A DNA stretch of 64,000 nucleotides from Porphyridium purpureum (Eukaryota > Rhodophyta > Bangiophyceae > Porphyridiales > Porphyridiaceae). The stretch lies in NCBI GenBank assembly GCA_008690995.1, contig VRMN01000009.1:434001-498000 (forward strand), given 5' to 3'. Positions 11,102-20,533 of this stretch are shown one piece after another. Made by a program: the position numbers and the translations under genes. Position 1 is the first letter of the stretch. Each line of letters starts with the position of its first letter. A model generated the notes under the pieces. That model made no database searches and was not told where the DNA came from. It worked only from the letters and a program-made list of their open reading frames with translations.

Positions 11102-12821
11102 ACCTTGGTGCCTGGCGACGCCACCCAATTTCCTCTCATTGTACATAAACTGGATAGTCGTTCACCGTGATCGTCAGTGCGGTCACCCCAGCGGGCGTGT
11201 ACGTAGCGGACGTATTCCGGCAGGCGCGACTGGTCGCATCGCACACGTGGAGAAGGCGACAAGTCAGTCAGCAAAGTCCTTCTTACAAAACACTGTAAAG
11301 CAAAGACAGATATCTGCGTGTCCGTGACGGAATGCGGTATTCTGCTGCTGGGCGTGGCGTGACATGACGCATGACGTGAGGAGATTTGCGTGGTCACCAT
11401 TGCGCAGAAAAGCGGTCATCATGGACTCTGGCGCAGAACACATCAACTCCAGCAGAGACCACACGGTGCCGCTGCTGTCGTGTGGCCAACGTTCGGCCTC
11501 ATCCGCTCCGGTGTCCCATGCCGCCGCCCAGTCACGCCAGCGTGACGAGAATCCAAACGTTTTCCCGCACGTCCCAGCATCTGGCTGCAATTCCGGCACG
11601 CACGAAAGAGGTACAGTCTCACGCTTCCCGCATTACGCCTTCTACTCAAAACGACGCCTTCTACTAATCGGTCGTCGCACATTGTAATTTTTCCGCCGCT
11701 CACGCACCGACAGTGGCGGGTTTATATAGTAAAACAGCTCGTCTTTATAAGGATCTGCAGCCCCGCCCAATGAACGCCAAAGCTCTGGCTTTGAAAGCAG
11801 GAAAAAAAAAGGCGCGCGCGCTGGCGTCAGCCGCAGAGTGTGTGTGTTATTGCCGACCTGATACGCGTTGTTCGCGACAGAGCATGGCTGATTCCGATGG
11901 CCAAGCGGGCGGAAACGAACCGCGCTTGGAGCCCTCGAGTAGTGCTGTGTGGGACCGCAAGCGTCGCTTCCACCGCCGCAGCATGCAGCGCGTGTGGCTG
12001 CGGCGGCCGTGCCAACAACGAGGCGCCGCCCAGAACGCATCGAACATGGTCCGTTGTCGATACGCTCGCGCAAAACATGCAGGAGCGGTAGCCCCAGCTG
12101 GCGGAGCGGCAGTGGTGCTTCTGGCGGCGGCGCGAAACGATCCGAGGCCGCCAGCTAATGGCAAGGTCCATTTGCGGCGCCTGCGCAAACCGCGGCGGCA
12201 CAGCGTTGGCAAGCCTAATGCTTTCACAAACAATAGCGCGTCCAGCTGCCGCGTGCCACGGCGCAGCTTCCTCCTGTCGCGTATCCGCCGCATGCGAGCC
12301 GAGGGACAATATCCGAGGCGGTAACGCTGGTACCGCAGATCGATTTCTGTACAGCGCGGGGTATCCGGTGCCTGCCGAGACAGTACGCCCCATCCCGCGT
12401 CTATGGCGGCGGAGTGTTTGCCCGTGCCTGGCAAAGCGGTGGTGTTTATACCAGCACAAATCCAACTTCAGGCGCTACCAGTGAACATGTTCGCGCCACG
12501 CGGCCGGCAATGCCGGCAAAGTCAGTCCGGAAGCGGCGCGAGACGGAAAAGGAATAGCAGACCTTCTGGTCACGACCAGCTGCCCGATCTGCGAATGGCC
12601 TGGCATCATCTGCGTGGCGTATAATCGAACGATGCCCACAGCGGCGCCTGCGCAAATACCGACTCGGCAGTGGCACCTCAAACATCTGATTTAACCTTGC
12701 CCGCAAGTGGCGGGACTGATTGCCCAGAGGTCCCAGATTACAAGCGGCTCCGAAATGGAGAAGCTGGTTGACCGCACCCTTCAGAAGAAGAAGTAAAATT
12801 GAAAGGGAGACGCCAGTTGAG
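11102..12821. other. Unresolved tract of broken frames
   Basis: Both strands carry 60-210-codon frames without recognisable domains. A minus-strand piece of about 110 residues (11264-11599) and a plus-strand piece ending EMEKLVDRTLQKKK near 12796 look coding. The latter could be the C-terminus of a rightward gene beginning near 11880. The strand of the coding sequence could not be decided, and the tract shares the frame-breaking seen from 4.2 kb onward. Confidence 0.25.
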
Positions 12822-12978
12822 GGACCCAGCAGCAACAGCAGCAGCCGCAATGGGGAGCAAGGACCCCAAATACAACAACAACAGCAACAGCAGATATCAT
12901 TCTGTCGCAGCTGCAGAGCAGCAGCAACAGAGCAACGACAACAGCAGCAACGATAGCAACAGCAGCAGCAGCAGTAAC
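12822..12978 (+). repeat. CAG/CAA-rich low-complexity tract
   Basis: This run of CAG, CAA and AAC triplets reads as poly-Gln or Asn/Ser depending on frame. It lies just upstream of the BAF60-like gene and may encode a Gln-rich N-terminal extension of it, but no single frame joins the two. Confidence 0.7.
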
Positions 12979-13244
12979 ACAGCTTCGCTGGCCCTCACAA
13001 TTTCCGAGAAAGAAGCGGGTCACAGGCGGCTCTTCATATACTCAACAGTCGCTCATCAAAGCGAGAACAGTCCAGATGCCGCCAGCCTCGCACGGAATTG
13101 AGAGGACACCATGGAATCTCCGAATCGGCAATTTATCGCGAAGGAAGTGGCGCCAGAGCCTTCTCTTCACTTCCGAAGCAGAATGGGATTGACGGTGTCG
13201 CAGCAAGACCACCAGGTCATGATCCATCGTCGCGCGCGGCAACC

Positions 13245-14978
13245 ATGCCAGAGTCTGGTTTGGTATCGGCGGTGATCCCGCCGTCCATGCAGGCAATGCC
13301 TGGGACATCAAGATCACAAATCATGCGATTCAGCCAGTGTTTTCGGCGCGCAGTCATTGAACTAGATCCGGAGCAGTACCACGGAGATGCAGATCTTGGT
13401 ACGGTCGAGTGGAATCGTTCATCCACAGAAGATAAGAACGTGGACGGAATCGAGCTCAATCGATCCGGGGATACCGACTGCAACGTGCGAATATTTCTCT
13501 TTCCAGATTTTCAGGGCGATGAGCGCGTCCGGATTTCAAGACATCTGCAAGCATGCTGTGGGTCAGAATTCTTGTATCAAGTCAGCTCGAACGGCGCTCC
13601 GAGCGCCACCAGTCCCGACGTCAGCAGATACGACCGACCAGCAGTTTTTGCGACGAAGCACGAGATTGCATTGGGGATTTTGGACTACGCAAAGAGAAAC
13701 GAGCTGTTCCAATCAGGAAGACAAGTTCATTTAGACGCGCAACTTCGGGCACTGCTCGAAGATGTTCCAGATGAGTGGGTGTGCGCTGTGCTTGGGATCC
13801 AGGGTGACTCGCATCGCAAACCGGATTTTCACGTGGGTGTAGCTGCAGCGGCGCAACGCGAAACAGCTCGTGATGCCGGAGCACGCGAGTGCAACTTGAC
13901 CTCGGCTGGCCAACGTGTCGCTTACGAAAAGGAACGGTCAGAAAAGGTTGACGTCGCTCTTTCCGGCGGGAATCTAGGAGACAGGCTTGAGCAAAGCGCG
14001 CAAGATCATCAACTTCCCTCCGTCACTTCCAAGCCTGACATGAACGAAAGCAGTGTGGATAGAGCGAAAAATGCACGTGATACAGGGAGCGAACCGGCAA
14101 GCGAAGCGGGAGACAAGCTGGCGGATAGTGCGCCAGGGCATGAGGTCTTAAATGAACGTATGCCTTCACACGGCGAGCGTGTCACGGCCGGAGAGAATCT
14201 AGCTGATCATGTGCCTTTGCATAAAAGTTCTGATGGAGCTAAGCAGTCACCAGACAAACGCCTGGGAGCAAGTGACCCCTCAAGTGATCAGGCTTATTCA
14301 CAGGAGGGCGCTGGAGGGCTTGAGGGAAAGGAAGAACCTGCGCAAGCACCGGCACAGTCCGCGGATCGTCGTGGTGAGATCAAGACCTTGTCCGTTGAGC
14401 GTCTGCTCGAACTGACGGGATATCACACATACCCTGTCGAACCGCTGGAAATTCCGTTTCGGATCCTGGTGAACCCGGAGAGCGAAGGCAAGTGCTTTAA
14501 AGCGGTGGACGTTGAAATCGAGCTGCCTGATGACGCGACGTTCGTCGCCGGTGGTGGCGGTACGAGTGACCAACAGAAATCCTTCTATGGGCTTGAGGCT
14601 GTGGCGCCTCTTGGCGCGGAAGCTGTCCAAGTGAAGCAACTGGAGGTAATCGAAATGCTCGGTGCACATAAATTCCAGCATGACTTGCTCACACATTTCG
14701 CGTCGAACGTACAGCGCACACTGAACGACATGATTCTTTACCCTGCGCGGTACAGGAAGACTACAGTGCTTGACGGCGATCCGAAGAACTCGGCGGATAA
14801 TCCATACTCGAGCGCCTTTTTCAAGCAGCTTTGGGTATATGACGCGGTGCCACGTTACACTTTGAAGCGCGCGATCTCTGAACTGCAGCGCGAAGAAGAC
14901 ACTGCAAGAGAGCAGCGCGAGAAGCACGAGCTGGTACCAGATGCTCGGGCATTAAATTTCCTGTGGTCCGACCAGTGA
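13245..14978 (+). CDS. SWI/SNF subunit, BAF60/Swp73 (SMARCD) family
   Basis: The 577-residue protein starts at ATG 13245; the frame is open further upstream but contains no earlier ATG. Residues about 29-100 (FSQCFRRAVIELDPEQYHG, VEWNR) match the conserved N-terminal block of SMARCD proteins. Residues about 125-175 (RPAVFATKHEIALGILDYAK, then LDAQLRALL) fit the SWIB/MDM2-like domain. The C-terminal block from about residue 384 (VDVEIELPDD, DLLTHFASNVQRTLNDMIL, AVPRYTLKRAISEL) matches the family's C-terminal helices. A roughly 190-residue hydrophilic insert (about 187-380) separates the two and is unusually long. The product would be a scaffold subunit of a nuclear SWI/SNF-type chromatin remodeller. 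The upstream CAG/CAA tract may belong to its N-terminus. Confidence 0.75.
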   Translation: MPESGLVSAVIPPSMQAMPGTSRSQIMRFSQCFRRAVIELDPEQYHGDADLGTVEWNRSSTEDKNVDGIELNRSGDTDCNVRIFLFPDFQGDERVRISRHLQACCGSEFLYQVSSNGAPSATSPDVSRYDRPAVFATKHEIALGILDYAKRNELFQSGRQVHLDAQLRALLEDVPDEWVCAVLGIQGDSHRKPDFHVGVAAAAQRETARDAGARECNLTSAGQRVAYEKERSEKVDVALSGGNLGDRLEQSAQDHQLPSVTSKPDMNESSVDRAKNARDTGSEPASEAGDKLADSAPGHEVLNERMPSHGERVTAGENLADHVPLHKSSDGAKQSPDKRLGASDPSSDQAYSQEGAGGLEGKEEPAQAPAQSADRRGEIKTLSVERLLELTGYHTYPVEPLEIPFRILVNPESEGKCFKAVDVEIELPDDATFVAGGGGTSDQQKSFYGLEAVAPLGAEAVQVKQLEVIEMLGAHKFQHDLLTHFASNVQRTLNDMILYPARYRKTTVLDGDPKNSADNPYSSAFFKQLWVYDAVPRYTLKRAISELQREEDTAREQREKHELVPDARALNFLWSDQ

Positions 14979-15132
14979 TCATGCACGAACCATGTTTCGC
15001 CCCTGTCTGTCTTTTTTAAGGGAAGGTTGAAAGACTTTAGTAGGTCGCGCTCTTGTACGAATGGGCTCATTTTGCACCAAAGCTAAATTTCGAAAGGCAC
15101 TCAGTACGCACGATAGCAAGATGCTAGAAAGT

Positions 15133-16017
15133 TTACTCGCCGAGCGTTTCCATGAGCAAGTAATTGCCAAACGGCGCGCTCAGATACGCAGTGTCACCCA
15201 CCCTCATTTCGTCCAGCACATGCGCCGTCACAAGGCTGCGATCCATCTTGCTCAAGCTGAGCCTAAATGTCTTCTCATCGGAGGCGCCGTAAAGGTAGTA
15301 GTTACGGTGAGTGGCACCGCCGAGCTTATCGGAAACCAGCTTGAGACAAGTATATTGGTTCTTGTCGTACGCCGGTAGCGCTGCGCCGTCTAACGGCTGG
15401 AACGAAACGATTGTGGCAATCTCCTTTTCAAGCTCGTCTACGCCATCATCTGAGTCTGAGTCGTCTACGTTGCAGATCTCGATCTGCTCCATAGACGTGA
15501 CCTTAAACTCTTTGAATCCAACAAAGCCATTCTCCTTTTCCTGCATCTCCTTGTAGATTTCGGTCTCCATGTGCACGAGGCAATCGACGAGGTAAGTCCA
15601 CCCGGCGCGCCAAGCGTCCAGCACGCTCTGGTCCACACCGCCTGTGACTTCGACGACGGCATCCAAAAGCGCCTCGCCCAGGAGCGGATACTTGCTGTAG
15701 TCAATATTGCGGCTGCAGTGCTTTTGCGCGACGCGCTTGAGGTCAGCCATGAGGCGGTCAATGTGCTCGATGTTTGTCATGAAGCCGAACACCACGCCGC
15801 TTTGCACTTGCGCCTGGAGGGTGACCGAATTGCCCGGGCAGCCGCCTTTGGGCATCTTGGTAAAGTCGACGGACCACAGTCGCTTGGTCTCTGGATTCAT
15901 CGTCCAGAACTTGTCATACATGAGCTGCGCGATCTGCGGCGCGACCGGCTTGAGCGCTGCAGCAGACTCTTTCACCAGGTCCATCTGTGCCTGCGAGGGC
16001 ATTTCAGGCATCACCAT
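15133..16017 (-). CDS. Truncated flavohemoglobin-like protein (globin plus partial reductase barrel)
   Basis: From ATG 16017 the protein is 294 residues. Residues 1-150 are a flavohemoglobin-type globin: B10 Tyr34 (LMYDKFWTMNP) and proximal His100 in AQKHCSRNIDYSKYPLLGEA. Residues about 165-290 resemble the FAD-binding beta-barrel of flavohemoglobins and nitric-oxide dioxygenases. The flavin motif R-x-Y-S reads R238-N-Y-Y here, with the Ser replaced, and an acidic insert (DDSDSDDGVDELE) interrupts the barrel. The protein then ends; the NAD(P)-binding domain that normally brings the length to about 400 is absent and no continuation is visible downstream. Heme binding looks intact, while self-sufficient NO dioxygenase activity is unlikely without a separate reductase. 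It converges on the BAF60 gene. Confidence 0.8.
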   Translation of the reverse strand: MVMPEMPSQAQMDLVKESAAALKPVAPQIAQLMYDKFWTMNPETKRLWSVDFTKMPKGGCPGNSVTLQAQVQSGVVFGFMTNIEHIDRLMADLKRVAQKHCSRNIDYSKYPLLGEALLDAVVEVTGGVDQSVLDAWRAGWTYLVDCLVHMETEIYKEMQEKENGFVGFKEFKVTSMEQIEICNVDDSDSDDGVDELEKEIATIVSFQPLDGAALPAYDKNQYTCLKLVSDKLGGATHRNYYLYGASDEKTFRLSLSKMDRSLVTAHVLDEMRVGDTAYLSAPFGNYLLMETLGE

Positions 16018-16911
16018 CTTTCCCAAATGCCCAAAAATACCCAAATATTCGCTCACCCCTTGCCCTTTTCGTTTCTTCGTTTCTCACCACGTCGTTCTGC
16101 TTTTTACCCCGTCTCCGCGACACTCGATTTATCTGCCGTCTTCACGCACATCCACATCTGTCTCCCCCATATCTTTGCTCTCTCTCGCGCGCGCGATGGG
16201 CGCATGTATATCGTCCACGCCCAACGAACTCATGTGCTTCGCTTCTCGTGTAACCTCTTCTCCCATTTGGCACGTCGCCCCCACTGCACCAAGGTGCTGA
16301 GCAGGATCGGTTTCAAGTGCAACTCGGTACGCGCCCCAGAGCCAACTTGCTCCTACGCGCAACCCAGAAACCCAGCCTCCGTGGCATGTCATGTCATACT
16401 CACGTGGACAGACGCTCGTTGACGTGAGCGTGCGCCTGCATTCAACGGAAATACGTTTCTTGAGCGTTACACGCCACGGCGACACCGAGCGACACCACGT
16501 GCGCACAGAAATCTGTTGCGGCGGGCGAGTCGCCACACGCGTCAAGGATGTGTTTTGCCATCGCACATCGAGAGAGATGGAGAGATAGGAGGAGAAATGA
16601 CGGAGACTAGGTGGCGATAATTGGGATGCGAGAGCGGGACGGACTGCGCCGCGCAATAATCGTGGCGTCAACGTCCTTCGCTCGGCGCAACGCTCAGCGA
16701 GACGCGCGACGCCTTGGCGCATCGCCCAAACCAAACGTGGCGGAGGTACAGTGAATTGAAACCGTTAAACTGTTAGAGACACGGTTCAGTTGGGGTACAT
16801 TGATTATTCGGTTCAGGATGGCCATGGCATGCCGCTGCACGAACGCCGGGCGGGAGCGAGGAGCCGCGGGTGTTGGAGCGAAAGGAACAAGCAGATGCCG
16901 CACGTGAATGG
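16018..16911. other. Divergent promoter region
   Basis: No gene is supported. The part next to the globin start is pyrimidine-rich on the plus strand (purine-rich in the globin's sense). The part next to the rightward gene has an AGGTACAGT box (16744-16752) and GAAACCGTTAAAC (16758-16770). A 201-codon minus-strand frame (16129-16734) has no domain and looks random. Confidence 0.5.
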
Positions 16912-17658
16912 ATGGATGGAGAGTGTGGGATGGGGCGGGACGGCGGGATGGGAAACGGGATGGCTGCGCGGGACTGCGGCCGGCCGGCGCAGGTGCTACT
17001 GCGGACGCCGGGGAGTGCAGATGGCGCGGTGAGAAGGAGAGAGGAGAGCGGATGGGACGGTCAGGCGCGGGAGCAATGCGCGCGATCGCCGGAATGCGGG
17101 CCGCGATCGCGATCAGGGAGAACTGTCGCCGTGGTGGCAAAGGTGGACCCGGGCGCGGCAGATGCGTCGAAGGCGGCAAAGGTTGTGCAGGTAGTGAACT
17201 CGGAGCGGGGGAAGGCCGTGGGGTTGGGAACGTTTTGGGGGTTTGGAGTCGGCGCCGGCGTGTTTGCGTTCGGCGTGGGGTACGGTGCAGGATACGGCGT
17301 CAGCATTGGCATGGGCTCGCCGTCCGCGAATGTGCCGTATCAAATACCTATCTTTGGGATCGGGCCCACGCTGGGTGCGCTGTGCGGCGTGGGGATCGGC
17401 TTTGGGCGCATCACGGGCGTCAAGTTTACCGATCCTGCGATCGACTGGGAGGAAGTCGTGATGGGCACAAAGTCATGGGGCATGAGCAGGCAAAGCAAGT
17501 TCAAGGCAAGCTTCGCACCCAAGCTGCCGCGATTGACACGAAGGGGCCTCGATCACGTCGCCCACGTGTTGCACAATTTTGTCGGACGGTCCTCGCCCTC
17601 GCTCGGATTTGTCTTCAGACTGCCGGCGTCTGCAAAGCGGCCCACTTTGCCAGAATGA
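16912..17658 (+). CDS. Gly-rich membrane protein, possibly cadmium-induced AS8-like
   Basis: The first in-frame ATG is 16912, giving 248 residues. The first about 95 residues are Gly/Arg-rich and may be a targeting sequence. Residues about 105-175 form two Gly/Phe/Val-rich hydrophobic segments (FWGFGVGAGVFAFGVGYGAG and IFGIGPTLGALCGVGIGFG), followed by a hydrophilic tail. This pattern of glycine-zipper helices resembles the small plant proteins annotated as cadmium-induced AS8, but I recognise it only by composition. The function is unknown and the start is uncertain. Confidence 0.4.
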   Translation: MDGECGMGRDGGMGNGMAARDCGRPAQVLLRTPGSADGAVRRREESGWDGQAREQCARSPECGPRSRSGRTVAVVAKVDPGAADASKAAKVVQVVNSERGKAVGLGTFWGFGVGAGVFAFGVGYGAGYGVSIGMGSPSANVPYQIPIFGIGPTLGALCGVGIGFGRITGVKFTDPAIDWEEVVMGTKSWGMSRQSKFKASFAPKLPRLTRRGLDHVAHVLHNFVGRSSPSLGFVFRLPASAKRPTLPE

Positions 17659-17999
17659 GCCGGCACCGGCGAGCGTCCTTCTCATGGGCGCGCATGTAAG
17701 AGTATGGACCACCCGCACCTCTCGTTTCGGCGTATTGTACATAGGTCTGACCAGACTAACTGGTATAGAAGAATAGATGGAGGGGAAGAAAGAAAACACA
17801 CAGACAGACATCACATGTCTTCGATAGCTCTGCGTTAAGTCTGATGCGCCGACACAGACACCCGATCTCCACCATCGCATCCTCGTCAGAACAAGACGTG
17901 CGGGCGGCGACTTCTTCATGCAATTAAGTTTCACAAAACTTCGAAGGGAAGGTGAGCGGAGCGCGAGCCAAAGTGACGACGACATCTGTGTCCACCGCC

Positions 18000-18926
18000 A
18001 TGATGCGGTGGGCAGCACATGGTGCGTGGCGGCGCGATCGCTGCATGAAAGTGGCAGTGCCGCACAGACACGCGAGCGGGGGAATCGGGCCATTAGAGCA
18101 CTACTTGAAGAAATGGCTTGCCACTGTGCCAAACGAGCCAGGCGTGTCAGAACTGACTCATATGCGGCTGCTCGCGATGCGAAGAGAGGGCATGGGTCGG
18201 GAAGGGATGGTGGTTCACAAAGAAACCGGCCGTGTGCGGAAGGATCCGACTTGGATTACCGCTCATATCGAGGGCGGCGGGTCCAACAACTACACCAATT
18301 GTCTAGTGCTGCAGAAAGAGCTCTTGTCGCACTATCAACAAGGTCGGTACGTGATAGCGAATGCCGGCACGCCGCACTTCTCTGGGCCCTTGTATGATCT
18401 TGTGGTGGTGGCGTTCCACCCGAGCTTGCGAAGGATGAGTGATTTTAAGATTCCCGAGCAAGCACCGCAAATCGTCGAGCGGGTTCGCGCGCACGCGCAC
18501 TGCATGCAGCTGCATCCGTTGCGGGATCGACCCGTCAATATTCGCTTTAGGAGGATCCCACTGGCGGAACATGTGAATGTCACGGGCGTTGACGGAGAAG
18601 CGGATTCTGAGACCCGGCCGCCCGAAGCACAGACGACACGTCTTCCCACGCAAAAGCCAGTGGACGACGTCACGTACCGTGTACCGATCGTGCTCATCAA
18701 CGAGGACAAGTGCGACGCGCTCACAAACGCCAACCCGGTCTTTCTCACCCACGGAATTGATTTCACAGTGCCGGTTGGGATGGTCAATCCTCCGCAGGTC
18801 GCCATGATCGACATGAGTGAAGTGCAGCTGCGAAAGGCAGTGTTTCCGGCGTCGGTGCTTTTGCCGGACGGCGTGACACTGGCGAAGAAGATGGTAAAAC
18901 ACCGCCCTATCATGGTGGTAAAGTAA
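18000..18926 (+). CDS. Organellar ribosomal protein bL25-like
   Basis: From ATG 18000 the protein is 308 residues, with an Arg/Ala-rich N-terminus lacking acidic residues, like a mitochondrial presequence. The middle (HPLRDRPVNIRFRRIPLAEH) matches the bL25/TL5 pattern of a conserved HP motif followed by a beta strand ending the 5S rRNA-binding domain. The C-terminal part (VPIVLINEDKCD, MIDMSEVQLRKAVFPASVLL, PDGVTLAKK) matches the second beta domain of the CTC/TL5 family. The role would be binding 5S-type rRNA in an organellar large subunit, although most mitochondria lack 5S rRNA. It is a distant match. Confidence 0.55.
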   Translation: MMRWAAHGAWRRDRCMKVAVPHRHASGGIGPLEHYLKKWLATVPNEPGVSELTHMRLLAMRREGMGREGMVVHKETGRVRKDPTWITAHIEGGGSNNYTNCLVLQKELLSHYQQGRYVIANAGTPHFSGPLYDLVVVAFHPSLRRMSDFKIPEQAPQIVERVRAHAHCMQLHPLRDRPVNIRFRRIPLAEHVNVTGVDGEADSETRPPEAQTTRLPTQKPVDDVTYRVPIVLINEDKCDALTNANPVFLTHGIDFTVPVGMVNPPQVAMIDMSEVQLRKAVFPASVLLPDGVTLAKKMVKHRPIMVVK

Positions 18927-19063
18927 ATTACCAGAAGCCGTCATAACACGCAACTCGGCGATTTTGTCACTCCAATCTTTTTACTTGTTGCTCCAAACAG
19001 AAAGTGAACGGGCGCTGCCCGGTATCGGCACCGACGGCCGTGAGGATACGTCCATCAACCGCA

Positions 19064-19573
19064 TCACCACGAGCTCCCGCTGTCCTGGGCTTTATTATGA
19101 ACGGTGGAGTTATTGTTCAAAACAATCTCCTTCTCCATCATCTCCTCTGTGTTCTTCCTGCTCACCACGTTGCCCAACATCTCCTCAATCTCCTTGGTGA
19201 CTTCAAGACACGCCTCGCCTTTGATCCCATTCACCGTGACCTGCACGCGGCCGTCCTGCATGATGGTGTATTCAATTTCCTGCATGTTGGTTCCAGACGA
19301 GGAAGAAGCTCCTTCCTGTGGCGTCCAGGACGGCTTCATTCCGCCGCTCGCCGCCGGGTCCGGACTCGCCATCATCCTCAATGCGAATACTCGCTGGACT
19401 GCGCGCGCGCGCGCGACCGCCTCAGGTTTGAGCTTGCGCATGGTGCTGGACGGCACCACAAGTGGAGCAGTGCACACAAACGCCATCACGTTGGTCTTCC
19501 CTTCCATCCTGTCCACTCGCCTTCTTGCCACCCGAAGCCCTCTTCCAAACCACTTGCCAGCCACAAATGCCAT
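19064..19573 (-). CDS. DUF2997 family protein, probably plastid-targeted
   Basis: ATG 19573 gives 169 residues. Residues about 100-133 (IEYTIMQDGRVQVTVNGIKG, then EACLEVTKEIEEMLG) match DUF2997, a small domain of cyanobacteria and plastid lineages whose function is unknown. The preceding about 90 residues are basic and Ser/Ala/Val-rich with a possible transit peptide. It converges on the bL25-like gene with 137 bp between the stops. Confidence 0.65.
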   Translation of the reverse strand: MAFVAGKWFGRGLRVARRRVDRMEGKTNVMAFVCTAPLVVPSSTMRKLKPEAVARARAVQRVFALRMMASPDPAASGGMKPSWTPQEGASSSSGTNMQEIEYTIMQDGRVQVTVNGIKGEACLEVTKEIEEMLGNVVSRKNTEEMMEKEIVLNNNSTVHNKAQDSGSSW

Positions 19574-20533
19574 AAAAAGCGCTGAAATTGAAGATGCATT
19601 ACCGTTCGCAGAAGTGCCAGGTCAAAATCCCAAGCAAGCGCTCGATGAGAGAAGCGGCTCGCGCCACCGGAAATCAGTTTACTGACAGTATTGAATCAGG
19701 CGCGGAGCCACCCGCACAACGAGGTGGTGCAGGTGTGCCTCGTTGTCCGCTTCCCTCAATTTTGTATGTTTATGATTTTTTTTCTTTTTTTCTTTTTTTC
19801 TCCCTCCCCACCACTCCCGTTTCCTCCTTTTGGGGGGCCTTTTCTCTTTTTTTCTCCTTCGGTCTTCACAGTCCCGAGGTGCCCGTCTCTGGCTTGGTAC
19901 TGAGAAAATCTTCAGCTCACGTCCATGGCGCCATCGTACCGCGTCACACACCTCCAATCAAACCAACCGAACCTCTCCATCCGTCTCCCGACCGCATCCA
20001 AGGGTGGCACGTTCCCATCACGATGCACAGATCCGACCCGAGTCATGGCGTGTCTTTCGATCTTTGCATCATGTGCTGCGCCAACTCAGATTGCTCGCTC
20101 AGTGCACGAAGTTATGAAAACGAAGGCGAACACTTTAGCCTTCGCCCCGATGCAACGTGCGCGAATCTTTCTTCCCGCATCCGCCCTGAATACTGAATAT
20201 GTACACTCCGCAAAAATCTAGCACCGCGTACGCGCGGGGCATTTGTTGTTCCCGCCTCTTACGTATGCATTTCCAACGCAGCCTTGCGGATGAGTGCCTT
20301 GATTACATAAACGCCTGCGGGTTACGACAAATTCGAGACACAACCACAAAACCGCATTTCCACCTGCACGCTTTTGCAAAGCGCTACATCGCGATATGGT
20401 TCTTACTGATCGCAACAACGAACACAAATACATATGTACACCTCGATGCCGACACCACAATAGCAGACGGCGCCAAGTACAACGATTTTCAAGCCCAACA
20501 ACAACAACAAAACAACACCCAACTTCGCTCCGG
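19574..20533. other. Intergenic region
   Basis: This lies between the 3' end of DDX6 and the start of DUF2997, both on the minus strand. It contains a T-rich tract (about 19760-19860) and a short CAA repeat (about 20498-20517), probably in the DDX6 3' untranslated region. Open frames of up to about 200 codons on the plus strand have no domains and contain the low-complexity T tract. Confidence 0.5.

Noticed and set aside
12957-13244. In-frame extension of the BAF60 gene upstream of its ATG
   Set aside because: The frame is open from about 12978 but has no ATG, and it begins after stops in the CAG/CAA tract.
16129-16734. 201-codon minus-strand frame upstream of the globin
   Set aside because: No recognisable motif, no ATG-supported leader, and composition typical of chance frames in GC-rich spacer.
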